DNA from: Kitagawia praeruptora
Taxonomy: Eukaryota; Streptophyta; Magnoliopsida; Apiales; Apiaceae
NCBI GenBank assembly: GCA_037693485.1
Contig: CM075346.1
Span: 127,894,001 to 127,958,000 of the forward strand
Direction of reading: 5' to 3'
DNA length: 64,000 nt
Positions 47,121 through 60,109 of the stretch are shown here, piece after piece. A program made the translations under genes and the position numbers. Within the stretch, counting starts at the first letter, position 1. Each line of letters opens with the position of its first letter. Below the pieces are notes generated by a model. That model worked only from the letters and a program-made list of their open reading frames with translations. It made no database searches and had not been told where the DNA came from.

Positions 47121-48114
47121 TTATTAATTATACATGCATACGTACTACATACATACATACATACAAACATTTATGTTGTATAATCTATTAATATTTCATT
47201 ATTTGTAATCTATTAATTGTTGTATAATTAATATGCATATTTATATATACATACACATGTACAAACATAAATACATACATATATTAAATATTTATGTTGA
47301 TATATAATAATATATTGTGATATTATATAGATACATACATACATACTATATAACATACATACATACATACATACATACATGCAAACATACATACATACAT
47401 TTATATTGTATAATCTATTAATATTTCATTATTTGTAATATATTAATTGTTGTATAATTAATATGCATATTTATACATACATACATATGTACAAACATAA
47501 ATACATACATATATAAATTTCCGTGGATATGTAATAATATACTATAATATTACATACATACATACTATATATTTTTGTTTATATATATTAATTTGTAGAT
47601 AAATCTCAGTTGGCTTAAATTAAATAATGTATAATTATTAATTATACATGCATACATACATACATTAATACATACATATATACATATATACATATAACAT
47701 AATTATTAATTATACATGCAAACGTACATACATACATACATGGATGCATACATACATACATACATACAATATATACATACATACATATAACATATACATA
47801 CATTTATGTTGTATAATTTATTAATATTTCATTATTTGTAATCTATTAATTGTTGTATATTTAATATGCATATTTATACATACATACACATGTACAAACA
47901 TAAATACATACATATATAAATTTCTGTGGATATATAATAATATACTATAATATTATATACATATATACATACATACATACATACTATAACATACATACAT
48001 ACATACATACATACATACATACATTTATGTTGTTTAATCTATTAATATTTCATTATTTGTAATATATTAATTACTGTATAATTAATATATGTATGTATTT
48101 ATATTATATAATAA
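46812..48114. repeat. (TACA)n-rich compound array, copy 2 and left arm of inverted repeat
   Basis: Same compound repeat as 21960-23258, with the A+T block starting near 47175, 47407, 47810 and 48028. No MITE. At 48114/48115 it is interrupted by a Helitron. The same array resumes beyond it in opposite orientation (60233-61640). Confidence 0.9.
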
Positions 48115-49307
48115 TCTATACTATTATATAAATTCCGAAACATTAAAAGTTTGGTTGGTCGGTACCTATTGAATTTACCTAATTACCCTTGCACCCAATT
48201 AATATTAAAATTATTAATCTATTATCAATTTCAATTTTTACTCAAATCAACTAAACAAAACCTTTTCTATTTCATCTAAATTACAATATCTTTTATATTT
48301 CATCTAACTAAAATTTCTCCTTTATGAATCAATTTTTTTCTTGAGGTTAAACATATTACCTTTTCTGTTTTTCAATTACATATTTACTAACTAATCAATT
48401 TCCTTTTTCAGATTAAACATATAATTTTTTATACTTTTTCAAGAACTAAATAATTTCCTTTTTCAGGTAAAATAGAATATCTATTATATTTTATCTAATT
48501 AAAATTTCTCCTTTATGGACCAATTTCCTTTATTATGTTAAACATATTACCTTTTTCAATTTTCAATAATTAAATACTTTCCTTTTTCAAGTAAATTAGA
48601 ATATCTTTAACATTTTATGTAACTAAAATTTCTCATTTTTAAAAACACTACAAACAATTATATTTAATAAAATAACATAATTATATTATAATTACTATTA
48701 ACTAATCAATTAGCTTTTTCAATCAAAACACGTTAACTTTTCCTTTTTCTCTAACTAAAATCTTTCTTTTTCAATTATATCTTGGACGGTTACCTTTTTC
48801 TTTTTAAGCCAAAACACGTAACCTAAACCTCCTTTTTTCCAAGTATATCACGGGCATTTCTATTCAATAAAAATAAATAATAATATTATAATATTAATAA
48901 TTAACCGATTACCTTTTCAACTAAAATTTATCATCTTTTTTAGTTTATCTAATTAAATTGATTTTTTTGTAGAAATATAACGGGTAACATTAATTTCTCA
49001 TTTTATAAAAACTTTGAGCAATTTATTTAGTAAAATGACTTAATTAAATTATAATTACTATAAACTAATCAATTTCCTTTTTCACCTTACGGGCATTCTA
49101 TTTAATAAAGTGAAGTTATAATTTTATAATTACTCATAATTAATCGATTACCTTTTTCAACTAAAATCTATCATCTTTTCTATATTTTCAAACTTAAATC
49201 CCTCATTTTCTAGAAATATTATGGATAACATTTATATAATTATTATGAAATTAATTTAAATTGATGAACTTTTTTTATATAATATTAAAAAATATCCGTG
49301 CATCGCA

Positions 49308-49855
49308 AAATCGAAACATTAAATTGGTCGGTCGGTCGGTATATGTTGATTTTACTTATTTACCCTTACTCATCCTATTAATTATTCAATTTTTTTTCTC
49401 AGATTACACATATTATCTTTTCTATTTTTCAAGAACTAAATAATTTTATTTTTCAGGTAAAATACAATATCTTTTATATTTTATCTAACTAAAATTTCTC
49501 CTTTATTAATCAATTTCTTTTTTCAGGTTAAACATATTACCTTTTCTATTTTTCAATAACTAAATAATTTCATTTTTCAGGTAAAATAGAATATCTTTTA
49601 AATTTTAACTAACTAAAATTTCTCCTTTTCAAAAACACTAGGAGTAATTTTGTTTAATAAAATAACATAATTATATTATAATTACTATTAACTAAACAAT
49701 TACCTTTTTTCAGTCAAAACATGTTATCTCTTCTCTTTTCTCTAACTAAAATCTCTATTTTTCCAATTATTTCATGGACAGTTCATTGCCTTTTTTCTTT
49801 TCTCTTACTATAACCTCCCTTTTTCCAATTATATCATGGGTGTTTCTATTTAATA

Positions 49856-49892
<37 letters not shown>

Positions 49893-50890
49893 TAATACTA
49901 ATAATTGACCGATTAACTTTTCAGCTAAAATATATCATCTTTTCTGATTAAATTCCCTTTTTTTTAAGAAATCAAACAGACAACATTAATTTGTCATTTT
50001 CTAAAAATTATGAACAATTTTATTTAGTAAAATAACAAAATTAAATTATAATTATTATAAACTAATCGATTACCATTTTCACATAAATCATATCATCTTC
50101 ACGTTACCTTTTTATTTTCTCTATCTAAAATTTAACTTTTTCCAATTATATCACGGACGATTCTATTTAATAAAATAAACTAATGATAATATAATATTAT
50201 TATTTAATTGATTACCTTTTTCAGCTAAAACGTATTATATTTTCTATATTTTCTAACTAAAATCCCTCTTTTAATAAAAATATCATCGGACAATATTAAT
50301 TTTTTCTTTTCTAAAAACATTACGAGCAATTGTATTTAGTAAAATAACGTAATTAAATTATAATTACTATAAACTAAGCAATTGCCTTTTTCACCTAGAA
50401 CATATTACCTTTTTAATTTCTCTAACTAAATTCACTATTTTTCTAATCATATCACGGGCATTCTATTTAATATAATGAAGTAATAATTTTATAATTACTA
50501 ATAATTAATCGATTACTCTTCTGAACTAAAATCTTTAAAATCCCACTTTTAATAGAAATATCACGAATAATATTAATTTCTTCTTTTCTAAAAACAATAC
50601 GAGCAATTGTATTCAGTAAAATAACGTAATTAAATTATAATTACTATAAACTAATCAATTACCATTTTCACATAAAACATATTACATTTTTAATTTTTTT
50701 CTAACTAAATTCTCTATTTTTCTAATCATATCACGGACATTCTATTTAATAAAATGAAATAATAATTTTATAATTACTAATAATTAATCGATTTCTATTT
50801 TTAACTAAAACCTATCATCTTTTCTATAATTTCTAACTAAAATCCCCCATTTTCATGAAATATCACAGATAACATTTATGTAATTATTAT
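49308..50890 (+). repeat. Diverged ~240-310-bp tandem units inside the Helitron
   Basis: Phrases such as CACGG(G/A)CATTCTATTTAATA recur at about 48850, 49089, 49846, 50155, 50453 and 50733, and GAGCAATT(G/T)TATTTAGTAAAATAAC at about 49015, 49650, 50010, 50325 and 50610. The body is therefore an array of drifting tandem units with alternating ATTACCTTTTTCA-type sequences. A (TAA)n microsatellite lies at 49849-49891. No coding potential. Confidence 0.7.
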
Positions 50891-50895
50891 CATAT

Positions 50896-53800
50896 TGTAA
50901 CGCCCCCAAATCCCTTACCAGGAATCCGGGTCATCACAACCTTAACCATACATACCTTTACGGAATATTTATTCACCTGCTCACAACATTATCTACAACA
51001 ATATACAAAATAACTCCATACTTTATTCCACAGGTTATAGTCTTAGAACATAACACAAATCCTCAAAAGTTATTACACAACAGAGTATCCTCCAGAATCT
51101 TATTACAACCTCTACTTAAAGTTTTTACAATACTCAAACCTTCATTTTAAAGCAACGTCATACAACCTTACGACTCTAAACAGTGAGTCTACTAAACACA
51201 TAACAAAAGTCCGTCCAACTTATTCCCAGCCTTCCAGCATTTTATCTAACACTTTGGATCATCTCCAGGACCTTTCCCCTTAGCAAAATAAGATGCCGAA
51301 GCCTCACTTCTTTTGTTTCGTGCTGTATCATTAGTATACAATAGCAAGAATGAGCCAAAATTGCCCAGCAAGTTTTATACACCAGAATCATATATATATA
51401 CACCAACAAAACTTCTTCAAGAATTGACTTACAAAACTGAGTAAAGACATACCATTCATACTGCAATTAATACTCATTTGTAGTATCAATTACAATTATC
51501 AAATACTGTTGATTGACTATATTCAGGAGATTCTTATCCGCGGGGCTGTAATGGATGATCAGTCCTTACGTCTAATATTTTTACTACCGGTAGAGGGGAG
51601 AGCCGACTTGCTCGGCCTTGATCACCCCAGGATGAGCCGACTTGCTCGGACCTCACCCTAAGCCGCATCCGGGCTTTCATACATACTTGTTATCTCCAGT
51701 CCAGAACATAAGGTGCCAGAGTACCCCTGATCACCTTCAACACTTATCATCTTAGATGTCACGTATAATTCCACGTGCACCTCAATACACTCCTTATCTT
51801 AGATGACACGTATAATTCCACGTGCACCTCAATTCATAATAATTATTATCGTTCGGAAACAACGAACGATTACTACTTCCAATAAATCGCTCTCCTCTTG
51901 AAATATAAGAGGAAAAATATGAACGATTGCTTTGATCATGGATTCGAATAAAATGATCCAGATCAAATCTCTCATCACCTCCGATAATTAACAAGATAGT
52001 TTTTCAAAACATTTATCTCCCTTCGAGTACGAACAATGTACCTCGATACTTGTCCCAATCATATGGACCAATAACTCTTACACATACTACTATACTTATA
52101 TACTATCCGGATAACATTCACAACAATAATATATATACATGCATTCAAATGCATCAATATCCGGTATTTGAGTAACGAGATAAAATACTTGCAACTTGTA
52201 GATAAAATCTTTGAACTGACATATACCATACGTTGAAACATATATACTCTGAACAATAGAGTAGGGTTAAGTATACTTGCCTGGTGCTCCGGATGTAGTA
52301 GGTGCTCGTAGCGGGGTCCGACAATCTAAACAAAGTCAAGAAAACACGCGATTAATCACCTATACGATCCACTTATAACCCAACGCTTAGACACTTAAGC
52401 CAATTACAAACAAGGCACTAAGGGTTCCCTTTAGACTCGTACTAAGTTCATTCTAATCGACAAACACCTAAGTCATAAGTTTAGTCCAGAATCGTTCCTC
52501 AAATCAAGTTATACTTAATCATTTATGACCTTGTTCTTTACACCAATATGTTGCCCTGATAATTCCTAACAAGTTTCGTGTTTTAGTCGACTCAAAATTC
52601 CTCTTTTAACTTGGCCAAAATGGATGGTCAAAGTAGCACCCCTAGAGTTGACTTTCCTGAGAATTACTATTCCGCGACTCGCACTCCAACACTTTTAATA
52701 AATTACTGGAGACATATTTAATTACGAAACCACTTTTAAAATCATCTTTGGTATTTGTAATATTTATCGTAAAAGTTTCGTTTTGAAAACACGGGTCTAG
52801 ATAGGTGAAATGTATTTTCGAAGTTCAGTCCACTGCGGATTTTTACTATTTGCACCTCTTTCACTAAAACATTCATAACTCGATAACCGTTAACTCAAAT
52901 GACGCACCGTTTTCGCGTACACGATCTAGATAATGTCTAGAAGGTAGCTAACTTAAAATTTGACTTTGGTAAGAAGACTCATTTTCCAGATTTTACCAAA
53001 ACAGGGCAGGTCCTTGAAATGAATAGTGTTATCTCCTAAAAGGGCTTTTCCACTTTCGCAACCTCGGCTTACGCATTTTTATAAAATCGAAAAATAATCC
53101 TTTTAACTCGAAACCTTCGCACGCACCTTGAAAACTGTCCTTATCATTTTATCACCAAATTTAACATTTTAATTCGACATTTAAGGGTCTCAAACTTAGC
53201 ATCAAAGTGGTCATATTTCTGCGATAAAAGCTTTCGAACCGCTTTCACTAAAACTAGCATAACTCTTAAACCGTAAACTCTTTTAATGCGATTCTTGCGG
53301 CCAGGTAAACTAGACAACCATATCTTTCTAATAATATGCAGTGGTGATGCTAAAAATTATTTTAATGATTCGGGTGTTAACTGTTTTATTGCTAACGAAA
53401 TTTTGCCATTACGACTGCTATAAATCGAACGTTTCCATTTTGTTACAACACAATCAAGCCACACCGGGCATACCATACATCCTCAACATCAACCAACATC
53501 TATTATAACCCTATAAGTCCAGTGGTGAGGTCCAAAACCACCAATCAATATGTTACATATCAAATCAAAGCCAAACCATCACTAAGTACACTAACATGAG
53601 CATAACTTGAAATCATCTTAAAACTAAGCATATAACTCATAATATTACAAGGTAAGCTTGAGGTTTATACCTTCCTTGATGCCTTAACAATACTAAAAAA
53701 GCTTGATGAACCTTCAATAGGCCTTAGATAGTCTTTAGGAAGCCAAAACTTGATCATCAAAACAAGAACACAACTTGAAGTTACTATTCATCATCTTCAC

Positions 53801-54712
53801 CTAACTCTTCCATCCATCTTTTGAACAAGCTATACTCCATGAATGGGGCTGAGCTTTTGAACGTCTCTTAGTCTATCCAAGAGCTTTCCAAAGAGCCATA
53901 GATCACAATTTTTGAAGGTGTCTAGCTAGGGTTTTGATTTTGAATTAAATGGAAAGGTCGAATGTTTCTTGCTTGGTGGTGGTGGTGTTTTTCTCTCTTT
54001 TCTCTCTTGACTACTTGTTAGATAATGTTTGTATGATATTTTGTGAGGTATAATCAGTAGTTAAACAAGCTAGCAAGCTCTTTATCCAAGTGTCAAAGAC
54101 TTGTGGTGTGTAGGAAAAGTGATGACTATGAGCCTTGGTGGCTTGTTCTTGAGCATACACCTCATTAATCCCCTTTTTTTTTTTTCTTGTTTTCTTTTCC
54201 ACCAATCCTAATATGAATAAACCCTAGATGATCATGTAGGGTTTATTCATCTCGTTATGTATTTAATCCGTAATTCGTTTCGCGTTCGCTTAATCTCGTT
54301 ATATAGTTCTAGCGATTCCTAGAATGTTCATTATACTAACTCAGAGGTTTTCATTCTAAATCCTTAAATCATCTTAAATAAAATAATAAAATATAAAATC
54401 CTTGAATCCTCAATTTAAACATCTCATTTCTTGATAATACTGATATACACTTCACTGCTCGGTCAAATATTCCATAAAAATAAACTTTGGATTTTCTGAA
54501 TTCCGATTACGTTTACATACACTTATTTACCTCGTAGATTACTAATATAACTTCGAAATATCCATTTCCTATCCCGTACATAGGGTGACATAAAAAATTT
54601 TCTTAGCCCTCAAAATCACTATTCATCTATAATTTCACTATTCATCCATGTAAATCACTATTCATACCAAAAATGGAAATTTTTCTCAAGTACAGAAATT
54701 AGGGTTATTACA
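50896..54712 (-). repeat. 3' LTR of the gag-only retrotransposon
   Basis: 3817 bp. Differs from the other LTR by a 3-bp change in a T-run (near 54170) and by four substitutions that I spotted (near 51543, 51926, 53055, 53455). Contains two copies of GCCGACTTGCTCGG (51602-51615, 51636-51649) and a tandem 47-bp repeat carrying the G-box CACGTG (51772-51777, 51819-51824), a possible bZIP/bHLH site. Several short open frames inside are not gene-like. Confidence 0.95.
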
Positions 54713-54726
54713 GTCTCCCCTCCTTA
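54713..54726 (-). other. Polypurine tract
   Basis: Minus strand TAAGGAGGGGAGAC directly abuts the 3' LTR (TGTAATAACCC). The preceding phrase CCGAGGACGAAATCCTTTT is the usual 3' end of Tekay/Del-type interiors, so the 3' edge is retained although pol is gone. Confidence 0.85.
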
Positions 54727-54912
54727 AAAGGATTTCGTCCTCGGAATCAACGTAAGCACCAACTAAGGCTGTTTATCTCGTATTCTAATTTCCAATATCT
54801 TCTTATCACCTTTACCAGTTCTATGCTCCCATATCTCGATTATAAACCCTTATGCTATATCGTCTATTCTATTTCCGATACTCCTCTCCCGTTCTTTATC
54901 ATACCTCTATGT
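54727..54912 (-). other. Residual interior between gag stop and polypurine tract
   Basis: About 190 bp left from the 3' end of the deleted pol region. No open frame of note. Confidence 0.6.
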
Positions 54913-56145
54913 TCATATCGGCCCATCATTTATATACGTATTTACAATATTAAGTAAATGTGTACCTGCCATCTCATCCATCTCCTTTATACCATCGGCC
55001 AACTTCATATTAAAAACTCGTGCGGTTGATTGGATGCTATTAGCGCCACCGCTTTGTCGTGATACCGTTGGTCCCGTCACTGATGCTTTACAATCTCTAG
55101 CGATGTGACCCTCCTTTCCACATTTGAAGCAAATTACTCTCTTTCTAGGACAGTCCATCTGTTGATGCCCTTCCCGGCCACATTTATAACACTTTCCTTC
55201 TCCCTTTAAACATATTCCTGTATGCTTTTTCCCACAATTCTCACAATCTGGTATTGGAGAAGATTGAGTCACACTTCCCTGTCTGCCGCTCGGCCCATTA
55301 TTTCCACTTATTGTCGAGTTAAACCCCTGCTGACTTCCTGATCTCTTATAAACTTGGTTTTGGTAGGTTCCCACAGTTGAATTTCCCCCTCCCCAGCTTT
55401 CTGCTTTCCTTTTCTTCGAATTCTTGTCCCTCAGATTGAAGTCATCATCCTCCTCGATGATAGCAGCCTTTTGTACCACCTTACTATATTCCGTTAACTC
55501 AAATGGCTTCACTTTCTTCTGGATCCACGGTTTCAGGCCATATTGAAACCTCCTGGCTCTTTTCAATTCCGTATCTACGAAATGCGGAACAAACCTAGAC
55601 AATTCGGAAAATTTTGCCTCGTACTCAGCTACAGTCATATTGTCTTGCTTCAGCTCTAAAAACTTTATCTCCATTTGCCCTTGCATATAGTCTGGAAAAT
55701 ACTTCTCTAAAAATAATTCTTTAAATCTCTCCCAAGTCACTATTCCTGCCCCCTCAAAGACTCTCTTAGCTTCCCACCAGTAATTAGCCTCTCCTTTTAA
55801 CAGGTACCCGGCAAAGATAGTCTTCTTACCATCTTCCACATCTACTATTTCAAATGATTTCTCCATTTCCTTTATCCATGCCCTTGCCTCCACGGGGTCA
55901 GCTGTTCCTTTAAACTCTGGCGGATTTAAAGATTTAAATGCCTTAAATGCTGCAGCAGTCTGCTTCGCTTGATTGGGTGGTGGCATATTCTTGTCACGAT
56001 TAGCATTTTGACGATAAAACTCATACATCTCTTCCATCCGTGCATTTGGCTGGTTACCTTCTTGGTTATTACCTCCCCCTTCATTATTTCCACCTCCAGT
56101 GGATCCTTCATCAAGATTACTTCTCGGGTTTCTCCTAGGCGGCAT
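54913..56145 (-). CDS. gag: Gag polyprotein of the LTR retrotransposon (pol deleted)
   Basis: Intact 410-codon frame from ATG 56145. Residues 1-60 are Arg/Gly/Asn-rich. About 80-215 is the plant retrotransposon gag domain (WIKEMEKSF, YLLKGEANYWWEAKR, FKELFLEKYFP, RRFQYGLKPWI). Around 240-250 is a Lys-rich stretch (KNSKKRK). Zinc knuckles follow: a degenerate CX2CX3HX3C (301-312), then two canonical CX2CX4HX4C (319-332, 339-352) that would package RNA. After residue 377 the text (ARVFNMKLADG, GTHLLNIVNTYIND) is the lead-in to the protease of Tekay-type gag-pol, but it stops at GPI before the catalytic Asp-Ser-Gly. The pol deletion junction therefore lies near 54920. Forms the virus-like particle shell in related elements. 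Confidence 0.93.
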   Translation of the reverse strand: MPPRRNPRSNLDEGSTGGGNNEGGGNNQEGNQPNARMEEMYEFYRQNANRDKNMPPPNQAKQTAAAFKAFKSLNPPEFKGTADPVEARAWIKEMEKSFEIVDVEDGKKTIFAGYLLKGEANYWWEAKRVFEGAGIVTWERFKELFLEKYFPDYMQGQMEIKFLELKQDNMTVAEYEAKFSELSRFVPHFVDTELKRARRFQYGLKPWIQKKVKPFELTEYSKVVQKAAIIEEDDDFNLRDKNSKKRKAESWGGGNSTVGTYQNQVYKRSGSQQGFNSTISGNNGPSGRQGSVTQSSPIPDCENCGKKHTGICLKGEGKCYKCGREGHQQMDCPRKRVICFKCGKEGHIARDCKASVTGPTVSRQSGGANSIQSTARVFNMKLADGIKEMDEMAGTHLLNIVNTYINDGPI

Positions 56146-56280
56146 TCTTCTGCAATATAATATAAATCTTTTAGCATCTTACTCAACTAAACTTTAGAAA
56201 ATGTATAAAATCACATTATTCTAATTCTTACTCTCCTCATATACCCCTCCTACTCCTGTTCTAAGGTTTATAACCTACCT

Positions 56281-56291
56281 CTCTGATACCA
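56281..56291 (-). other. Primer-binding site (initiator tRNA-Met type)
   Basis: Minus strand TGGTATCAGAG, starting 4 bases after the end of the 5' LTR. It is complementary to the 3' end of plant initiator methionine tRNA, the usual primer of Ty3/gypsy elements. Confidence 0.9.
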
Positions 56292-56295
56292 TTTC

Positions 56296-59200
56296 TGTAA
56301 CGCCCCCAAATCCCTTACCAGGAATCCGGGTCATCACAACCTTAACCATACATACCTTTACGGAATATTTATTCACCTGCTCACAACATTATCTACAACA
56401 ATATACAAAATAACTCCATACTTTATTCCACAGGTTATAGTCTTAGAACATAACACAAATCCTCAAAAGTTATTACACAACAGAGTATCCTCCAGAATCT
56501 TATTACAACCTCTACTTAAAGTTTTTACAATACTCAAACCTTCATTTTAAAGCAACGTCATACAACCTTACGACTCTAAACAGTGAGTCTACTAAACACA
56601 TAACAAAAGTCCGTCCAACTTATTCCCAGCCTTCCAGCATTTTATCTAACACTTTGGATCATCTCCAGGACCTTTCCCCTTAGCAAAATAAGATGCCGAA
56701 GCCTCACTTCTTTTGTTTCGTGCTGTATCATTAGTATACAATAGCAAGAATGAGCCAAAATTGCCCAGCAAGTTTTATACACCAGAATCATATATATATA
56801 CACCAACAAAACTTCTTCAAGAATTGACTTACAAAACTGAGTAAAGACATACCATTCATACTGCAATTAATACTCATTTGTAGTATCAATTACAATTATC
56901 AAATACTGTTGATTGACTATATTCAGGAGATTCTTATCCGCGAGGCTGTAATGGATGATCAGTCCTTACGTCTAATATTTTTACTACCGGTAGAGGGGAG
57001 AGCCGACTTGCTCGGCCTTGATCACCCCAGGATGAGCCGACTTGCTCGGACCTCACCCTAAGCCGCATCCGGGCTTTCATACATACTTGTTATCTCCAGT
57101 CCAGAACATAAGGTGCCAGAGTACCCCTGATCACCTTCAACACTTATCATCTTAGATGTCACGTATAATTCCACGTGCACCTCAATACACTCCTTATCTT
57201 AGATGACACGTATAATTCCACGTGCACCTCAATTCATAATAATTATTATCGTTCGGAAACAACGAACGATTACTACTTCCAATAAATCGCTCTCCTCTTG
57301 AAATATAAGAGGAAAAATATGAACGACTGCTTTGATCATGGATTCGAATAAAATGATCCAGATCAAATCTCTCATCACCTCCGATAATTAACAAGATAGT
57401 TTTTCAAAACATTTATCTCCCTTCGAGTACGAACAATGTACCTCGATACTTGTCCCAATCATATGGACCAATAACTCTTACACATACTACTATACTTATA
57501 TACTATCCGGATAACATTCACAACAATAATATATATACATGCATTCAAATGCATCAATATCCGGTATTTGAGTAACGAGATAAAATACTTGCAACTTGTA
57601 GATAAAATCTTTGAACTGACATATACCATACGTTGAAACATATATACTCTGAACAATAGAGTAGGGTTAAGTATACTTGCCTGGTGCTCCGGATGTAGTA
57701 GGTGCTCGTAGCGGGGTCCGACAATCTAAACAAAGTCAAGAAAACACGCGATTAATCACCTATACGATCCACTTATAACCCAACGCTTAGACACTTAAGC
57801 CAATTACAAACAAGGCACTAAGGGTTCCCTTTAGACTCGTACTAAGTTCATTCTAATCGACAAACACCTAAGTCATAAGTTTAGTCCAGAATCGTTCCTC
57901 AAATCAAGTTATACTTAATCATTTATGACCTTGTTCTTTACACCAATATGTTGCCCTGATAATTCCTAACAAGTTTCGTGTTTTAGTCGACTCAAAATTC
58001 CTCTTTTAACTTGGCCAAAATGGATGGTCAAAGTAGCACCCCTAGAGTTGACTTTCCTGAGAATTACTATTCCGCGACTCGCACTCCAACACTTTTAATA
58101 AATTACTGGAGACATATTTAATTACGAAACCACTTTTAAAATCATCTTTGGTATTTGTAATATTTATCGTAAAAGTTTCGTTTTGAAAACACGGGTCTAG
58201 ATAGGTGAAATGTATTTTCGAAGTTCAGTCCACTGCGGATTTTTACTATTTGCACCTCTTTCACTAAAACATTCATAACTCGATAACCGTTAACTCAAAT
58301 GACGCACCGTTTTCGCGTACACGATCTAGATAATGTCTAGAAGGTAGCTAACTTAAAATTTGACTTTGGTAAGAAGACTCATTTTCCAGATTTTACCAAA
58401 ACAGGGCAGGTCCTTGAAATGAATAGTGTTATCTCCTAAAAGGGCTTTTCCACTTGCGCAACCTCGGCTTACGCATTTTTATAAAATCGAAAAATAATCC
58501 TTTTAACTCGAAACCTTCGCACGCACCTTGAAAACTGTCCTTATCATTTTATCACCAAATTTAACATTTTAATTCGACATTTAAGGGTCTCAAACTTAGC
58601 ATCAAAGTGGTCATATTTCTGCGATAAAAGCTTTCGAACCGCTTTCACTAAAACTAGCATAACTCTTAAACCGTAAACTCTTTTAATGCGATTCTTGCGG
58701 CCAGGTAAACTAGACAACCATATCTTTCTAATAATATGCAGTGGTGATGCTAAAAATTATTTTAATGATTCGGGTGTTAACTGTTTTATTGCTAACGAAA
58801 TTTTGCCATTACGACTGCTATAAATCGAACGTTTCCATTTTGTTACAACACAACCAAGCCACACCGGGCATACCATACATCCTCAACATCAACCAACATC
58901 TATTATAACCCTATAAGTCCAGTGGTGAGGTCCAAAACCACCAATCAATATGTTACATATCAAATCAAAGCCAAACCATCACTAAGTACACTAACATGAG
59001 CATAACTTGAAATCATCTTAAAACTAAGCATATAACTCATAATATTACAAGGTAAGCTTGAGGTTTATACCTTCCTTGATGCCTTAACAATACTAAAAAA
59101 GCTTGATGAACCTTCAATAGGCCTTAGATAGTCTTTAGGAAGCCAAAACTTGATCATCAAAACAAGAACACAACTTGAAGTTACTATTCATCATCTTCAC

Positions 59201-60109
59201 CTAACTCTTCCATCCATCTTTTGAACAAGCTATACTCCATGAATGGGGCTGAGCTTTTGAACGTCTCTTAGTCTATCCAAGAGCTTTCCAAAGAGCCATA
59301 GATCACAATTTTTGAAGGTGTCTAGCTAGGGTTTTGATTTTGAATTAAATGGAAAGGTCGAATGTTTCTTGCTTGGTGGTGGTGGTGTTTTTCTCTCTTT
59401 TCTCTCTTGACTACTTGTTAGATAATGTTTGTATGATATTTTGTGAGGTATAATCAGTAGTTAAACAAGCTAGCAAGCTCTTTATCCAAGTGTCAAAGAC
59501 TTGTGGTGTGTAGGAAAAGTGATGACTATGAGCCTTGGTGGCTTGTTCTTGAGCATACACCTCATTAATCCCTTTTTTTTTTCTTGTTTTCTTTTCCACC
59601 AATCCTAATATGAATAAACCCTAGATGATCATGTAGGGTTTATTCATCTCGTTATGTATTTAATCCGTAATTCGTTTCGCGTTCGCTTAATCTCGTTATA
59701 TAGTTCTAGCGATTCCTAGAATGTTCATTATACTAACTCAGAGGTTTTCATTCTAAATCCTTAAATCATCTTAAATAAAATAATAAAATATAAAATCCTT
59801 GAATCCTCAATTTAAACATCTCATTTCTTGATAATACTGATATACACTTCACTGCTCGGTCAAATATTCCATAAAAATAAACTTTGGATTTTCTGAATTC
59901 CGATTACGTTTACATACACTTATTTACCTCGTAGATTACTAATATAACTTCGAAATATCCATTTCCTATCCCGTACATAGGGTGACATAAAAAATTTTCT
60001 TAGCCCTCAAAATCACTATTCATCTATAATTTCACTATTCATCCATGTAAATCACTATTCATACCAAAAATGGAAATTTTTCTCAAGTACAGAAATTAGG
60101 GTTATTACA
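56296..60109 (-). repeat. 5' LTR of the gag-only retrotransposon
   Basis: 3814 bp, aligned to the other LTR at a constant offset of 5400 up to the T-run. Holds the promoter for the element. The paired G-boxes are at 57172-57177 and 57219-57224. Confidence 0.95.

Larger units (their letters stand above)
25395..47694. repeat. Tandem segmental duplication, copy 2
   Basis: Direct copy of 1-23258. The last aligned bases are in the (TACA)n array near 47694, after which copy 2 carries more array and then a Helitron. If the minus-strand Helitron proposed at 24563-26237 is real, the unit extends left at least to 24563, leaving at most about 1.3 kb of spacer between copies. Relative to copy 1 it has one LINE ORF1 unit instead of two, three 33-bp minisatellite units instead of two, and no Stowaway MITE in the array. 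Confidence 0.97.
50896..60109 (-). mobile_element. Gag-only Ty3/gypsy (Tekay/Del-like) LTR retrotransposon with 3.8-kb LTRs
   Basis: Two almost identical LTRs bracket a 1583-bp interior, flanked by the 5-bp target duplicate CATAT (50891-50895, 60110-60114). Orientation is minus: PBS next to the right LTR, polypurine tract next to the left, gag on the minus strand. LTRs begin (minus strand) TGTAATAACCCTAATTTC and end GGCGTTACA. Protease catalytic site, reverse transcriptase, RNase H and integrase are all absent, so movement would require proteins supplied by a related full element. This matches the class called TR-GAG. Inserted inside the Helitron. Confidence 0.93.

Noticed and set aside
1..47694. 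Dismissing the duplication purely as unmerged haplotypes
   Set aside because: Kept as a caution, not a conclusion: the two copies lie in tandem with a unique junction, and each has private insertions. Read depth would decide.
55926..56186. Additional frames overlapping the start of gag on both strands
   Set aside because: Shadows of the gag frame, which has the domain evidence.
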